Shown: piece by piece, positions 1-10,846 of the stretch
How the letters are laid out: every line of letters begins with the position of its first letter
How positions within the stretch are numbered: position 1 is the stretch's first letter
Assembly: GCF_011516635.5 (NCBI RefSeq)
Contig: NZ_CP096255.1
Location: forward strand, 930,001-994,000
Source: Bradyrhizobium barranii subsp. apii
GTDB lineage: Bacteria > Pseudomonadota > Alphaproteobacteria > Rhizobiales > Xanthobacteraceae
DNA: 64,000 nucleotides
Direction: 5' to 3'
Position numbers and translations under genes: made by a program
Notes under the pieces: generated by a model
What the model saw: only the letters and a program-made list of their open reading frames with translations
The model's database searches: none
Told to the model about the DNA's origin: nothing

Positions 1-259
1 CAACCGTGGTCTCCGCGTGCGCGGGCTCCGGGTCGGGCCTGGCCTCTTCGGATTTGGACTCTTCGACCGTGGCCTGCTCTTGCGCGGCCTGCTCTTGCGT
101 GGCCTGCTCCGGCGTCGGCTGAACCTCCGGTTCGGCGGCCGCCGTTGGCTGCGGCTGGGTCGAAACTTCGGTTGCCTCAAGGTCGATGGTGGGCGGGGTG
201 CGCTTGGCACGGCCTGACTCGGGAGCCAATCCTGCGTCTTCAGGCTTGTCGTCGGCCAT
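1..259 (-). CDS. COG4223 (mitofilin-like) membrane protein, N-terminal part
   Basis: The reverse strand is open from an ATG at 259 to the window edge, giving 86 residues starting MADDKPEDAG. The sequence is acidic, low in complexity and rich in Glu, Gln, Pro and Ala, with a repeated EQATQEQA-type stretch. In rhizobia the gene after hemD encodes a COG4223 mitofilin-like inner membrane protein with such a disordered N-terminus, and hemY follows it. The family call rests on this position and composition, because the membrane segment and coiled coil lie outside the window. It starts 66 bp after hemD in the same direction, so co-transcription is likely. Confidence 0.65.
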   Translation of the reverse strand, partial: MADDKPEDAGLAPESGRAKRTPPTIDLEATEVSTQPQPTAAAEPEVQPTPEQATQEQAAQEQATVEESKSEEARPDPEPAHAETTV

Positions 260-324
260 CGTGACGGTTCCTCACACTCAAATGCCCTGAACGGACCCGA
301 TCGCGTCGGATTCGGCCCGACCTC

Positions 325-1086
325 TTACGCCAAACGGGTCCGCAAAGCACGCTCCAAGGTATCAAATAGGGCATTTTCGTCCGGCGTCGCGGCCCCCAGA
401 ACCTGCGACGCGCCGGCATCGCGCAGCACGCTGGCGACCGTCTCGGACAGGCAGCATTGCGGGATCGCCAGCGCCGAGATTTCGACGCCTTCGTCCCGTG
501 CCGCATCCAGGAAGGCCCGTGCGCTGCGACGGGAGTAGTGCAGCACCGCCTCGATCCCATGGGCGGCAAAGCCATCGCAGACATCGCGCGGCAGGATCTT
601 GACCGGAGTCATGCGATAGGTGGTCTGCGTCACCACGCTGAAGCCCTCCGCGCCGAGCTCGCCGCCGAGATCGCGCGACAGATCCGCGCCCGCGAGATAG
701 AGCAGCGTGCTTTTCTTCTTCAGCAGCTTGTCGCGCGCGCTCTGCAGCACCTTGTCGCGCAAGGCCGCGGCATCGCCGCCGGCGACGATCACCTCGGCGA
801 AGCCGGCGTCGCGCGCCGCGGCAGCCGTGTGCTCCCCGACCGCAAACAGCGGCAGCTCCAGGAGGCCAAGATTCTTCAAGCCAAGATCCTGCAATTGCGG
901 CGCGACGGCGCGGATCGCGTTGGCCGACGTGACGATGATGGCGCCGTAGTCGGCCTCACTCTCGTCATGGAAGGCGACCGGCTCGAACTTGAGCATCGGG
1001 GCGAGCAGCACCACATGACCCCGCACCCGCAAATTTTCCGCCGTCGCCTCATTGTCGGGATGCGGCCGTGTGACAAGAATGGACAT
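325..1086 (-). CDS. hemD: uroporphyrinogen-III synthase
   Basis: The 253-aa product cyclises hydroxymethylbilane to uroporphyrinogen III in cytoplasmic heme synthesis. The N-terminus MSILVTRPHPDNEAT is the usual HEM4 opening (VTRP followed by a polar helix), and later segments such as IIVTSANAIRA and FAVGEHTAAAARDAGF fit the two-domain alpha/beta fold. An in-frame ATG 13 codons upstream (1125) also exists, but the N-terminus typical of the family starts at 1086. The gene is divergent from tsaD. I see no hemC in the roughly 130 bp between them, although hemC often lies upstream of hemD in related bacteria. Confidence 0.9.
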   Translation of the reverse strand: MSILVTRPHPDNEATAENLRVRGHVVLLAPMLKFEPVAFHDESEADYGAIIVTSANAIRAVAPQLQDLGLKNLGLLELPLFAVGEHTAAAARDAGFAEVIVAGGDAAALRDKVLQSARDKLLKKKSTLLYLAGADLSRDLGGELGAEGFSVVTQTTYRMTPVKILPRDVCDGFAAHGIEAVLHYSRRSARAFLDAARDEGVEISALAIPQCCLSETVASVLRDAGASQVLGAATPDENALFDTLERALRTRLA

Positions 1087-1219
1087 CGCTTGTGTTCCCG
1101 AACCACGTGGCGGTGACGCATTCACGAAGGCGACTGCGCGTGACGATTGCGCAAGTGGACCCCGGAATGCTACCGGACGTACCAGAACTCTGCTTTACGG
1201 ATGAGCGCAAGGGCGCAAA

Positions 1220-2311
1220 TTGGATAACAATTCGCCAATGCTGGTACTGGGCATCGAAACCACCTGCGACGAGACCGCCGCGGCCGTGATCGAGCGCGCG
1301 CCCGACGGCAGCGGCAAGATCCTGTCCAACATCGTGCGGTCCCAGATCGAGGAGCATGCCCGCTTCGGCGGCGTGGTGCCGGAGATCGCCGCGCGCGCGC
1401 ATGTCGACGTCCTCGACTGCATCATCGACCGGGCCATGCACGAGGCCGGCATCGACTATGCGCAGCTCAACGGTGTCGCAGCCGCGGCGGGGCCGGGGCT
1501 GATCGGCGGCGTCATCGTCGGCCTCACCACCGCGAAGGCGATCGCGATGGTTCACGACACGCCGCTGGTCGCGGTCAACCACCTCGAGGCGCATGCACTG
1601 ACGCCGCGCCTCACCGACGGAATTGAATTTCCCTACTGCCTGTTCCTCGCCTCGGGCGGGCATACCCAGATCGTCGCCGTCACCGGGGTCGGCCAATATG
1701 TGCGGCTCGGCACCACCGTCGACGACGCGATGGGCGAAGCCTTCGACAAGGTCGCGAAGATGCTGGGCCTGCCCTATCCGGGCGGGCCGCAGGTCGAACG
1801 CGCCGCGGCAACCGGCGATGCCACGCGCTTCGCCTTCCCGCGCCCGATGCAGGGACGGCCCGATGCCAATTTCTCGCTGTCGGGATTGAAGACGGCGGTG
1901 CGCAACGAGGCGAGCCGGTTAACCGAGATCGCGCCGCAGGATATCAGCGATCTCTGCGCGAGTTTTCAAGCCGCCGTGCTCGACTCGACGGCCGACCGGT
2001 TGAGCGTCGGCCTGAGGCTTTTCCGCGAGCAGTTCGGCGCTCCGCATGCCCTCGTCGCCGCCGGCGGCGTCGCGGCCAATCAGGCGATCCGCGGCGCCCT
2101 GCATGACGTCGCGCGGCAGGCCGGGACGCAACTGATCATGCCGCCGCCCGCGCTCTGCACCGATAACGGCGCGATGATCGCCTGGGCCGGCGCCGAGCGC
2201 CTGGCGCTTGGCATGATCGACACGATGGAAGCCCAACCCCGCGCACGCTGGCTGCTCGATGCCAACGCCACGGCGCCGGCCGGTTACGGCAACACGCGGG
2301 CGGGATTCTAG
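1220..2311 (+). CDS. tsaD: tRNA N6-adenosine threonylcarbamoyltransferase
   Basis: TsaD transfers threonylcarbamoyl to A37 of ANN-decoding tRNAs, together with TsaB and TsaE. The family signature is clear: [17 protein letters not shown] at the N-terminus, the metal-binding HLEAHAL (HxxxH) near residue 120, and glycine-rich ASGGHTQIV and [10 protein letters not shown] motifs. The length of about 360 aa is normal. The frame opens with TTG at 1220 (MDNNSP...), and an in-frame ATG lies at 1238. I give the longer form, but the ATG is equally possible. The stop is 2 nt before gpsA, so the two genes form an operon. Confidence 0.95.
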   Translation: MDNNSPMLVLGIETTCDETAAAVIERAPDGSGKILSNIVRSQIEEHARFGGVVPEIAARAHVDVLDCIIDRAMHEAGIDYAQLNGVAAAAGPGLIGGVIVGLTTAKAIAMVHDTPLVAVNHLEAHALTPRLTDGIEFPYCLFLASGGHTQIVAVTGVGQYVRLGTTVDDAMGEAFDKVAKMLGLPYPGGPQVERAAATGDATRFAFPRPMQGRPDANFSLSGLKTAVRNEASRLTEIAPQDISDLCASFQAAVLDSTADRLSVGLRLFREQFGAPHALVAAGGVAANQAIRGALHDVARQAGTQLIMPPPALCTDNGAMIAWAGAERLALGMIDTMEAQPRARWLLDANATAPAGYGNTRAGF

Positions 2312-2313
2312 CC

Positions 2314-3294
2314 ATGACGGCGTTTCGGTCCGTCGCGGTGATTGGTGCGGGCGCATGGGGCACGGCACTGGCGACGGTGGCGGCGCGCGCCGGACGGAAC
2401 GTGACGCTCTGGGCGCGCAACAGCGAACATGTCGCGCGAATCGCCTCGACCCGCGACAATCCGCGGCTGCCCGGCGTGCGGCTGGCGCCGGAGATCGTCG
2501 TGACGCACGAGCTTGCGGAGGCCGCGCGCGCTGACATGGTGCTGATCGCGACGCCTGCACAGCATTTGCGCGGCGCGGTCAACATGCTGTCCTCGCATCT
2601 GGCAAAGCCGGTGCCGATCGTCGCCTGCGCCAAAGGCATCGAGCACGGCACCCATAAATTCATGACCGACGTCATCGCGGAAGCCGCACCTCACGCGCAA
2701 CCGGCGATCCTGTCAGGCCCGAGCTTTGCCGACGACGTCGCGCGCGGCTTGCCGACCGCGGTGACGCTGGCGGCGAAGGATGAAGCGCTGGCGAGCGCAC
2801 TGGTGCAGGCGCTGGGCTCGGCGACCTTCCGGCCCTATCACACGACAGATGTCCGCGGCGTCGAGATCGGCGGTGCGGCCAAGAACGTGTTGGCGATCGC
2901 GGTTGGCATCGCGGTCGGGCGCAAGCTCGGCGCCTCCGCCCAGGCTGCGTTGACGACCCGCGGCTTTGCCGAGCTCACGCGCCTCGGCCGTGCCCTCGGC
3001 GCGCGCGGCGAGACGCTCACGGGCCTGTCCGGCCTCGGCGACCTGATCCTGACCTGCTCGAGCCCGCAATCGCGCAATCTCGCGCACGGCCTTGCGCTGG
3101 GCCGCGGCGAGCAGCCGCCCGCGGGCAAGCTTGCCGAAGGCGAGTTCACCGCGCCTGTGTTGATCGAACTCGCAGCTTCGCACAACATCGAGATGCCGGT
3201 ATCAGAAGCGGTCGCTTCGATCCTGAGCGGCCGGAGTACGATTGACGCCGCGATCTCGGGGCTGTTGACGCGCCCCTTCAAGGCAGAGGAATGA
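2314..3294 (+). CDS. gpsA: NAD(P)H-dependent glycerol-3-phosphate dehydrogenase
   Basis: This 326-aa enzyme reduces dihydroxyacetone phosphate to sn-glycerol-3-phosphate for phospholipid synthesis. It has an N-terminal Rossmann motif ([12 protein letters not shown]), the [17 protein letters not shown] segment, the [17 protein letters not shown] segment carrying the catalytic lysine, and a C-terminal [14 protein letters not shown] motif. It follows tsaD with 2 nt between stop and start, so it is probably translated from the same transcript. After the stop comes a palindromic repeat that may end or stabilise the mRNA. Confidence 0.95.
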   Translation: MTAFRSVAVIGAGAWGTALATVAARAGRNVTLWARNSEHVARIASTRDNPRLPGVRLAPEIVVTHELAEAARADMVLIATPAQHLRGAVNMLSSHLAKPVPIVACAKGIEHGTHKFMTDVIAEAAPHAQPAILSGPSFADDVARGLPTAVTLAAKDEALASALVQALGSATFRPYHTTDVRGVEIGGAAKNVLAIAVGIAVGRKLGASAQAALTTRGFAELTRLGRALGARGETLTGLSGLGDLILTCSSPQSRNLAHGLALGRGEQPPAGKLAEGEFTAPVLIELAASHNIEMPVSEAVASILSGRSTIDAAISGLLTRPFKAEE

Positions 3295-3303
3295 CGTCTT
3301 TCT

Positions 3304-3393
3304 CGTCATGCCCGCGCTTGTCGCGGGCATCCACGTCTTGATATTGAATTGGTGGCAGAGACGTGGATGGCCGGGACAAGCCCGGCCATGACG
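3304..3393. repeat. palindromic intergenic repeat (REP-like)
   Basis: Two arms, 3304-3339 and 3358-3393, are near-perfect inverted copies of each other (CGTCATGCCCGCG... against ...GGCCATGACG). Each arm is itself a small hairpin of the GCCCGCG/CGCGGGC type. Half of this motif recurs at 26,441-26,468. Such elements are common between genes in Bradyrhizobium and relatives. Confidence 0.75.
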
Positions 3394-3410
3394 AACGGAT
3401 AGGACGCGCG

Positions 3411-3824
3411 ATGAACTACTGGCTGGTGAAATCCGAACCGTCGGTGTGGTCCTGGGACCAGCAGGTGGCGAAAGGCGCCAAGGGCGAGGCCTGGACCGGC
3501 GTGCGCAATTACACCGCGCGCCAGAACCTCGTGAACATGAAGAAGGGCGACAAGGCGTTCTTCTATCATTCCAACGAGGGCAAGGAGATCGTCGGGATCG
3601 CGGAGGTCATCAAGGAGGCCTACCCCGACCCGACCGACAAGACCGAGAAATTCGTCTGCGTCGATATCAAAGCCGACAAGCCCTTGAAGACGCCGGTCAC
3701 GATGGCCGCGATCAAGGCGGACAAGAAGCTCGCTGATATGGCGCTGGTGAAATACTCGCGCCTGTCGGTGCAGCCGGTAACGGCGGAAGAGTGGAAGCTC
3801 GTCTGCAAGATGGGCGGGGTTTAG
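3411..3824 (+). CDS. EVE domain-containing protein
   Basis: The 137-aa single-domain protein starts MNYWLVKSEPSVWSW, followed by GVRNYTARQNLVNMKKGDKAF, VGIAEVIKEAYPDPT and a C-terminal VKYSRLSVQPVT. These are hallmarks of the EVE/THYN1 family, which folds like PUA and is thought to bind modified bases in nucleic acids. The function in bacteria is not well established. The frame is open further upstream, but only into the palindromic repeat, so the ATG at 3411 is chosen. A second palindrome follows the stop. Confidence 0.9.
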   Translation: MNYWLVKSEPSVWSWDQQVAKGAKGEAWTGVRNYTARQNLVNMKKGDKAFFYHSNEGKEIVGIAEVIKEAYPDPTDKTEKFVCVDIKADKPLKTPVTMAAIKADKKLADMALVKYSRLSVQPVTAEEWKLVCKMGGV

Positions 3825-3835
3825 TTGCAGGTGCT

Positions 3836-3920
3836 GTAGCCCGGATGGAGCGAAGCGCAATCCGGGAAAGTTTGGATTGGGGCATGACCCCGGATTACGC
3901 TTCGCTCCATCCGGGCTACG
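3836..3920. repeat. palindromic intergenic repeat, long hairpin
   Basis: The left arm GTAGCCCGGATGGAGCGAAG and the right arm CTTCGCTCCATCCGGGCTAC are exact reverse complements around a spacer containing a second inverted pair (ATCCGGG and CCGGATT). The element lies between the convergent EVE and cyclase genes and touches the cyclase stop. A related half-copy is found at 16,224-16,257. Confidence 0.8.
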
Positions 3921-5037
3921 ATATCCGGGCTTGCGTCTCCGGCAGCGCAAACACCTCGCATGGCGAAGCGATGCCGCGCAGCGGATGCGATCCGAGCGCG
4001 ACGAGAGGCGTGTCCGTCTCCGCGGCCAGCGCCCCCGATACCAGCACGGTCCGTTCCAGGGGCTTGCACAATCCCTCGAGCCGGCTGGCGAGATTGACGG
4101 CGGGACCGATCGCCGTGAAATCGAGCCTGTTGGCGGCGCCGATATTGCCCCAGAGTATTTCGCCGAGATGAAGGGCCGCGCCGAACGCAAGCGGCGGCAG
4201 TCCTTGAGCGCCGCGCTCCCCGTTGAGATACGCCATGCCGGCTTCGGCTGCGCCTGCGGCACGCAGCGCGGCGTCGCAGGCGCGACGCGGTGAGGCCTCG
4301 ACCACCGGGAAGATCGCGAGCACGCCGTCGCCGATGAATTTCAGCACCTCGCCGCCGAAGGCATGAACAGCACCGGCGATGCGATCGAACCAGGCGTCGA
4401 GCGCTGCGATGACGTCGGCCGGCGGTGTGGTCTCCGACAAGGTCGTGAAGTTGCGCAGATCCGCATAGAGCAGCGCGGCTTGAATGGTCTCACCGAGATC
4501 GCGCCGCAGCGGCGCCGCCAGCACCCGCTCCGCGCTGCGCTTGCCGAGATAGGCATCGAGCGTCGCGCGCAACGTGGCGCGCGCGGCGAGCACGGCCAGC
4601 GGCGTCGCGGCGAAACGCGCAGCCTGGCGCAATTGCTCGATCTCGTCTGCGGTGAACGGACGCGGCCCGATCCAGCCGAGTTGCGGCCCATCTTGTCGTC
4701 CGACCACCTCTTCGTGCACCTCGCCGCGCGCGATGTCGCGCAGCCAGCGGCGGCCGGCATCATTGGGCGGGTCAGGCGCCAGCCCACTTGGCGCGAAGCC
4801 GAGCGCCTCGATGACCCGGCCGTTCTCCGCGCGCCACAGCCAGGTCCGCTTCGCGATCAGCGGATGCGGCACCTCCAACGTCAGGCTGCCTGCCGCAAGC
4901 GGCACACCGTCGGCGACCAGATGAGCGCCGAGTTCCGCGAGCAGACGGTCGGCCCCGGGGCAATCCGAGGCGGCATCGACGAGCCAGGCGAGGGTCCGCG
5001 AAAGTAGCATGGCCCGATGATGGCGAAGGTCGGCCAT
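3916..5037 (-). CDS. class III adenylate/guanylate cyclase domain protein
   Basis: A predicted soluble protein of about 373 aa. The C-terminal half is a class III nucleotidyl cyclase homology domain: LLYADLRNFTTLSE carries the first metal-binding Asp and KFIGDGVLAIFP the second. Later come GEILWGNIGAANRLDFTAIG and VNLASRLEG, typical of the core. The N-terminal half is a less conserved sensor-like region. Several starts are possible (5064, 5037, 5010); 5037 (MADLRHHRAM) is chosen because 5064 would extend further toward the divergent SRPBCC gene. Whether it makes cAMP or cGMP cannot be told. Confidence 0.85.
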   Translation of the reverse strand: MADLRHHRAMLLSRTLAWLVDAASDCPGADRLLAELGAHLVADGVPLAAGSLTLEVPHPLIAKRTWLWRAENGRVIEALGFAPSGLAPDPPNDAGRRWLRDIARGEVHEEVVGRQDGPQLGWIGPRPFTADEIEQLRQAARFAATPLAVLAARATLRATLDAYLGKRSAERVLAAPLRRDLGETIQAALLYADLRNFTTLSETTPPADVIAALDAWFDRIAGAVHAFGGEVLKFIGDGVLAIFPVVEASPRRACDAALRAAGAAEAGMAYLNGERGAQGLPPLAFGAALHLGEILWGNIGAANRLDFTAIGPAVNLASRLEGLCKPLERTVLVSGALAAETDTPLVALGSHPLRGIASPCEVFALPETQARIS

Positions 5038-5112
5038 CTTTGTCACGGGCAATCCTTGACGCACCGCTTCACTGCCGCCATGTGGCCAGTGTCAGCCCAG
5101 GGACGATCGCCG

Positions 5113-5564
5113 ATGACCGAGCCATTCGTAGTGCGACGCGAAACCCAGAAGCCCCCCGCGCCACCGTCTTCGCCTATTTGACCGACCCCGAGAAAATCCT
5201 GAGCTGGATGGGCTCCGACGCGACCACGGAGCCGCATCCGGGCGGGCTCTATCTCCTCAAGGGCATCGGTCCACGTGGCGGCGTCGGCCGCGGCACCTTC
5301 CGCGAGGTCGTGCCGGTGCATCGTCTGGCCTACACGTTCGGCTGGGAGGGCGGTCAGGAAGTGCCGCCCGGCTCGAGCCTGATCGAGATCGACCTGATCG
5401 AGCGCGACGGCGGCACGCTGCTGCGGATGACCCATAGCGGGCTCCCGACCGAGGAACAGGCCGCCGCGCACGCGAAAGGATGGGCGCATTATCTGGGCCG
5501 GCTGACGAGCGCCGCCGCGGGCCGTGATCCCGGTCCGGACAAGGGTATCTCGGACAAGATGTAG
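5113..5564 (+). pseudogene. SRPBCC/AHSA1-family protein, probably frameshifted near its N-terminus
   Basis: The body reads EAPRATVFAYLTDPEKILSW followed by GGLYLLKGIG and REVVPVHRLAYTFGWEGG, a typical START/Bet v1-like ligand-binding fold of the AHSA1 group. The natural start appears to be ATG 5113 (MTEPFVVRRETQ), but that frame stops after 22 codons and the body continues in the -1 frame. The switch falls near 5140-5150, before a run of six C. A deletion of 1 (or 4) nt would explain this. The alternative, a start at 5040 in the body frame, gives an odd N-terminus that overlaps the divergent cyclase gene. Confidence 0.6.
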
Positions 5565-5568
5565 CTCT

Positions 5569-5664
5569 CGTAGGGTGGGCAAAGCGAAGCGTGCCCACGC
5601 GGCCTATCAACAATGTCGTGAAGAATGGTGGGCACGGCGCTTCGCGCCTTTGCCCACCCTACGG
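5569..5664. repeat. palindromic intergenic repeat (GTAGGGTGGGC type)
   Basis: The left arm CGTAGGGTGGGCAAAGCGAA is mirrored by TTTGCCCACCCTACGG on the right, with an inner pair GCGTGCCCAC and GTGGGCACGGC. It sits between two convergent genes. This is a well-known repeat type in Bradyrhizobium and its relatives and could act as a bidirectional terminator. Confidence 0.8.
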
Positions 5665-5673
5665 CACCGCCGC

Positions 5674-6843
5674 TTAAACCGCCGCGGTCGCCACCACCTG
5701 CTGCAAGAGTTGCTCGCGCCTGGCCTGCGAACGCTGGCCCTTCATGGTCGCGGCGAAGCGTTCGAGAATACCGTCCTCGAAGGCGGTGACGATGGTGTCG
5801 TGGACGTAGCTCTTGCGGCAGATCGCCGGCGTGTTGGAGAGCTTGTCGGCTGCGGCGCGGATCGCGTCCAGCACCTGCTTCTTGCGGCCGCGCTGGCTGG
5901 TCGCCGGCGTGATCCGCGACAGCGATTCCACCACGACTGCGGACGCCATCAGGGTGCGAAAATCCTTCAGCGAAATCTTGATGCCGGCGATCTCGCGCAG
6001 AAACGCGTTCACCTGCGTGGTGCTGACCGCGCGCACGATGCCGTAGGCGTCGCGATACTGGAACATGCGCTTGCCGGGAACGCCGTTCAGGATCCCGATG
6101 GCGCGTACCAGCTTGGCCGCGTCGCACTCCTTGCGCACCGCCTTGCCGCCCTTGGCCTTGAAGGTCAGCACGAAGGAATCGTCCTCGAGCGTAACGTTCG
6201 ACTTCAGCATCGTGGTGGCACCGCGGGTGCCGTTGAGGCGGGCATAGGATTCATTGCCGGGGCGGATCGCGGTGCGCGCGATCAGCTCGATCACCGCAGA
6301 GAGCGCGAATTCACGCGTCGGCTCGTCGCCCGACAGGAACGCGGAGACCTTGCGCCGGATCTTTGGCAGCGCGCCGACGAGCTTTTCCAGCCGATGCGCC
6401 TTGCGGTGCTCGCGGACCTTTTCCCAATCGGCGTGGTAGCGGTATTGCAGCCGGCCCGCGGCATCGCGTCCCACCGCCTGGAGATGCGAGCTCGGATCGG
6501 CCGAGTAGCGCACCTGGCGATAGGCCGGCGGCACCGCCATGGCGTGCAGCCGGCGGATGGTGCGGGCGTCGCGGATATGCGCGCCGTTGGGACGGACGAA
6601 GGAATAGCCCTTGCCGCGCTTGATGCGCCGGATGGTCAGCTCGTTCTGGTCGCCGAGCCGCAGGCCCAGCTCCTTCGCGATCGCCTCAACCGAGGTCGCA
6701 GGCGCGGTGTCGAAGACCTTTTTCGGGCTGAGACGGGCGGAACCGGCCGGTTTCGGCCATTGTCCGAGGGCTTTGGCCAGCGCGACAGCAGCAGGATCGG
6801 CCGAAGCGAGCCGCATCGTCCCGAGATTCTGCTGATCCATCAT
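5674..6843 (-). CDS. DNA topoisomerase IB (eukaryotic/poxvirus type)
   Basis: The 389-aa enzyme relaxes supercoils through a 3'-phosphotyrosyl intermediate. It has an N-terminal domain with RIKRGKGYSFVRPNG and VPPAYRQVRY, then the catalytic domain: IARTAIRPGNESYA (catalytic Arg), TFKAKGGKAV (Lys), IKISLKDFRTLMASA (Arg/His-type position) and TPAICRKSYVH, where Tyr346 is the expected nucleophile. The length suits bacterial TopIB. It is a single gene, convergent with the SRPBCC gene across a palindrome. Confidence 0.9.
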   Translation of the reverse strand: MMDQQNLGTMRLASADPAAVALAKALGQWPKPAGSARLSPKKVFDTAPATSVEAIAKELGLRLGDQNELTIRRIKRGKGYSFVRPNGAHIRDARTIRRLHAMAVPPAYRQVRYSADPSSHLQAVGRDAAGRLQYRYHADWEKVREHRKAHRLEKLVGALPKIRRKVSAFLSGDEPTREFALSAVIELIARTAIRPGNESYARLNGTRGATTMLKSNVTLEDDSFVLTFKAKGGKAVRKECDAAKLVRAIGILNGVPGKRMFQYRDAYGIVRAVSTTQVNAFLREIAGIKISLKDFRTLMASAVVVESLSRITPATSQRGRKKQVLDAIRAAADKLSNTPAICRKSYVHDTIVTAFEDGILERFAATMKGQRSQARREQLLQQVVATAAV

Positions 6844-7265
6844 AGTCTTAAGCCTTAGCCCTGTCTGTTATCGGTCAATGCCGCTGTTCTGATTTTTGTT
6901 CCAAGGGTCTCTTGGACAGTCTCTTGGACGGTCTCTTGGGACCCGGGTTGGCCATTTAGGGTGTTCCGAACCGCATTGCGAGTCCCGAATCAGTGACAGG
7001 CGGTTTCTAAATACCTCCTGCGGCGCATGGGCGCCCTGCACAGGCCTATTCCGGCGTCTTGGTAAAGACCTGGAAAGCCGCGCCGGCCTGTTTCAGATCT
7101 GCGACAGTCGCGCCAGGCGGCGTTGATCTTCCACATGGCTGGCCGCTCGCCGAAGATCCAGCTTGTGCTCCTTGTCGGGTCCGGTTAGGCGGACGCATAA
7201 TCGGTTCAACGATGACGTCGGCTCGCCAGTCGCCTGGGCTCGGCTTGCCGTATCTGGAGGGAAGC
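6844..7265. other. intergenic stretch with a 12-bp tandem repeat upstream of acs
   Basis: I find no convincing gene here. At 6907-6941 the 12-mer GTCTCTTGGAC(A/G) occurs three times in tandem, the last copy shortened. The acs frame is open upstream to 7059, but the translated extension looks non-coding. A ribosome-binding site (TGGAGGGA) lies at about 7255-7262. The region should hold the acs and topoisomerase promoters, but I cannot place them. Confidence 0.5.
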
Positions 7266-9212
<1,947 letters not shown>

Positions 9213-9624
9213 GGCACGCTCTCGTGCCCCGGACGCGGCGCAGCGCTTCTTCAGAGGTGCGCTGCAGAGCCGGGGCCGATCCAATGGCAGAGCGTGTGGC
9301 CTCCCGGGTCCCGGCTCTGCGCAGCAGCGCCAAGGCGCTGCAGCGCGTCCGGGACGTAGAGCCCCCCTCGAAACAACAGCCATTCACACCCTCACGCACT
9401 TGTCAGGGCGCGCGGCGCCGCGCCCGCGTCTTTCCAGCCAAGTGTTGTTTTCTTGTCATTTACTTTATTTCGAACATTTTCTTTGTTCCGCGTGCTGGCG
9501 GGCCCTTGGCGGCCGCGCGTGGAAACCATCCGGTTAACAGGCGCGGTTAAGAATATCCGGGCAAGCGGGCAATTGCCGGTGCTGCGTAGTTTTGGACGAT
9601 CCGTTCGGGGCAGAGGAAAAATTG
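9213..9624. repeat. intergenic region with a long imperfect palindrome (about 9222-9357)
   Basis: The left arm CGTGCCCCGGACGCGGCGCA is mirrored by TGCAGCGCGTCCGGGAC on the right; inner segments CAGAGCCGGGGCC and CCCGGCTCTG also pair. The region after it (9360-9600) is AT-richer, with TTGTTTTCTTG-like runs, and probably carries the promoter of the L,D-transpeptidase. No gene is seen. Confidence 0.65.
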
Positions 9625-10140
9625 ATGTCGGTAAGGATTGCTGTGGCGCTCGCCGCCACCATCGGGGCAGGGGTCTTGACGTCGACGGCCGCAGAGGCGC
9701 GGCCGGAAATGGTGGGGACGCACCTGGCCGACTATTCGCCGGGCACCATCGTGGTCAAAACCAACGAGCGGCGGCTCTATCTCATCCTCGATAACGGCCA
9801 CGCCGTGCGCTATCCGGTCGGTGTCGGCAAGTCCGGCAAGCAATGGGCCGGCACCACCCGCATCGACGGCAAATATATCAACCCGGCTTGGTCGCCGCCT
9901 GCGGAAGTGAAGCGCGACAAGCCCAGCATCCCGGACGTCATTCCGGGCGGCTCGCCGCGCAACCCGATGGGCGTTGCGGCGATGACGCTGGCCGGCGGCG
10001 AATACGCCATCCACGGCACCAACGTGCCGGGCTCGGTCGGCGGCTTCGTCTCCTATGGCTGCATCCGCATGCTCAACGACGACATCACCGATCTCTACGG
10101 CCGCGTCTCGGTCGGCACGACGGTGGTCGTGACGCGCTGA
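9625..10140 (+). CDS. L,D-transpeptidase (ErfK/YbiS/YcfS/YnhG, YkuD fold)
   Basis: A secreted 171-aa protein. An N-terminal signal peptide (MSVRIAVALAATIGAGVLTS) has probable cleavage after TAAEA. The mature part is a YkuD domain: IVVKTNERRLYLI, the YPVGVGKSGKQWAGTT segment, then YAIHGTNVPGS and SYGCIRM, where Cys (about residue 147) is the nucleophile and His comes from HGTN. Such enzymes make 3-3 peptidoglycan crosslinks or attach proteins to peptidoglycan. ATG 9625 is preceded by GAGGAAAA. A strong hairpin terminator follows the gene. Confidence 0.92.
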   Translation: MSVRIAVALAATIGAGVLTSTAAEARPEMVGTHLADYSPGTIVVKTNERRLYLILDNGHAVRYPVGVGKSGKQWAGTTRIDGKYINPAWSPPAEVKRDKPSIPDVIPGGSPRNPMGVAAMTLAGGEYAIHGTNVPGSVGGFVSYGCIRMLNDDITDLYGRVSVGTTVVVTR

Positions 10141-10163
10141 TCGCCGGGATCAGGCAAGCAAGA

Positions 10164-10188
10164 GCCGCGTCTTTCGACGCGGCTTTTT
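10164..10188 (+). terminator. rho-independent terminator of the L,D-transpeptidase gene
   Basis: The stem GCCGCGTC / GACGCGGC closes a short TTTC loop and is followed by TTTTTGTT. It lies 24 nt after the stop codon and just before the convergent thermonuclease stop. Confidence 0.85.
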
Positions 10189-10189
10189 G

Positions 10190-10777
10190 TTACCAGAAGC
10201 GCCAGCCGCGCGCGCACCAGCCGTCGCGATGGCCGCCGTTGTAGCTCCGCGCGTAACCGCCGGCGAGCAACGCGGCAGATACGTCCGCAGTTCGCCTTGT
10301 TGCAACGTTGGCGAGAACACGGCCGTATTTGTCGGGGCCGAGATTGGTGATCGTCACGCCGCCCTGGCCGAGCAGATCGCGCAGCGCGCCGGTCGCCGCT
10401 AGAGCCTTGTCCAATTCATCCTGGCAGGATGCCTTCATCTCCGGCGCATCGATACCGCGCAGGCGAACGCGCGCAACGAGAACGCGTCCGTCGCGCTGGT
10501 GCACGCGAGCGAGAAAGGTATCGCCGTCGATCGTGCGAATGACGTCGACCGGCTGACGGATGTCCGGATTGGCCTGCTGCAAAATGATCTGGGCATCTCG
10601 CGATTGACCGTCGATCGCATGCGGGAAGGGCCAGTTCATCCCGTGCCGGAACGTAAGCACGACGGCCACCACGATTGCGACCACGAACATCCACGGCAAC
10701 AGCCCCGAGAAGTGACGGCCGAACGGCGAACCACTGTATGAGGGCCGGTATGGATGGCTGGGATCGAAACGCGGCAT
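10190..10777 (-). CDS. membrane-anchored thermonuclease (SNase-like) family protein
   Basis: A 195-aa protein with one N-terminal membrane segment (LLPWMFVVAIVVAVVLTF) and a staphylococcal-nuclease-like domain: VIRTIDGDTFLARV (metal/catalytic Asp), RVRLRGIDAPEMKASCQDE (catalytic Arg and Glu) and KYGRVLANV. The C-terminus NGGHRDGWCARGWRFW is aromatic. It probably acts in the periplasm on nucleic acid, though many such proteins are uncharacterised. It is convergent with the L,D-transpeptidase gene. Confidence 0.85.
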   Translation of the reverse strand: MPRFDPSHPYRPSYSGSPFGRHFSGLLPWMFVVAIVVAVVLTFRHGMNWPFPHAIDGQSRDAQIILQQANPDIRQPVDVIRTIDGDTFLARVHQRDGRVLVARVRLRGIDAPEMKASCQDELDKALAATGALRDLLGQGGVTITNLGPDKYGRVLANVATRRTADVSAALLAGGYARSYNGGHRDGWCARGWRFW

Positions 10778-10846
10778 CCGCGCACGCTAGGGCTGAGTCG
10801 GGCGGTCCGGCAAGATAGCCTCAAAAGCCAGCCTCAAACGACAGCC

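Noticed and set aside
1218..1232. AATTGGATAACAATT resembles half of a lac operator just before tsaD
   Set aside because: It overlaps the tsaD start, lacks the other half of the operator, and there is no LacI-type regulator in the window; chance similarity.
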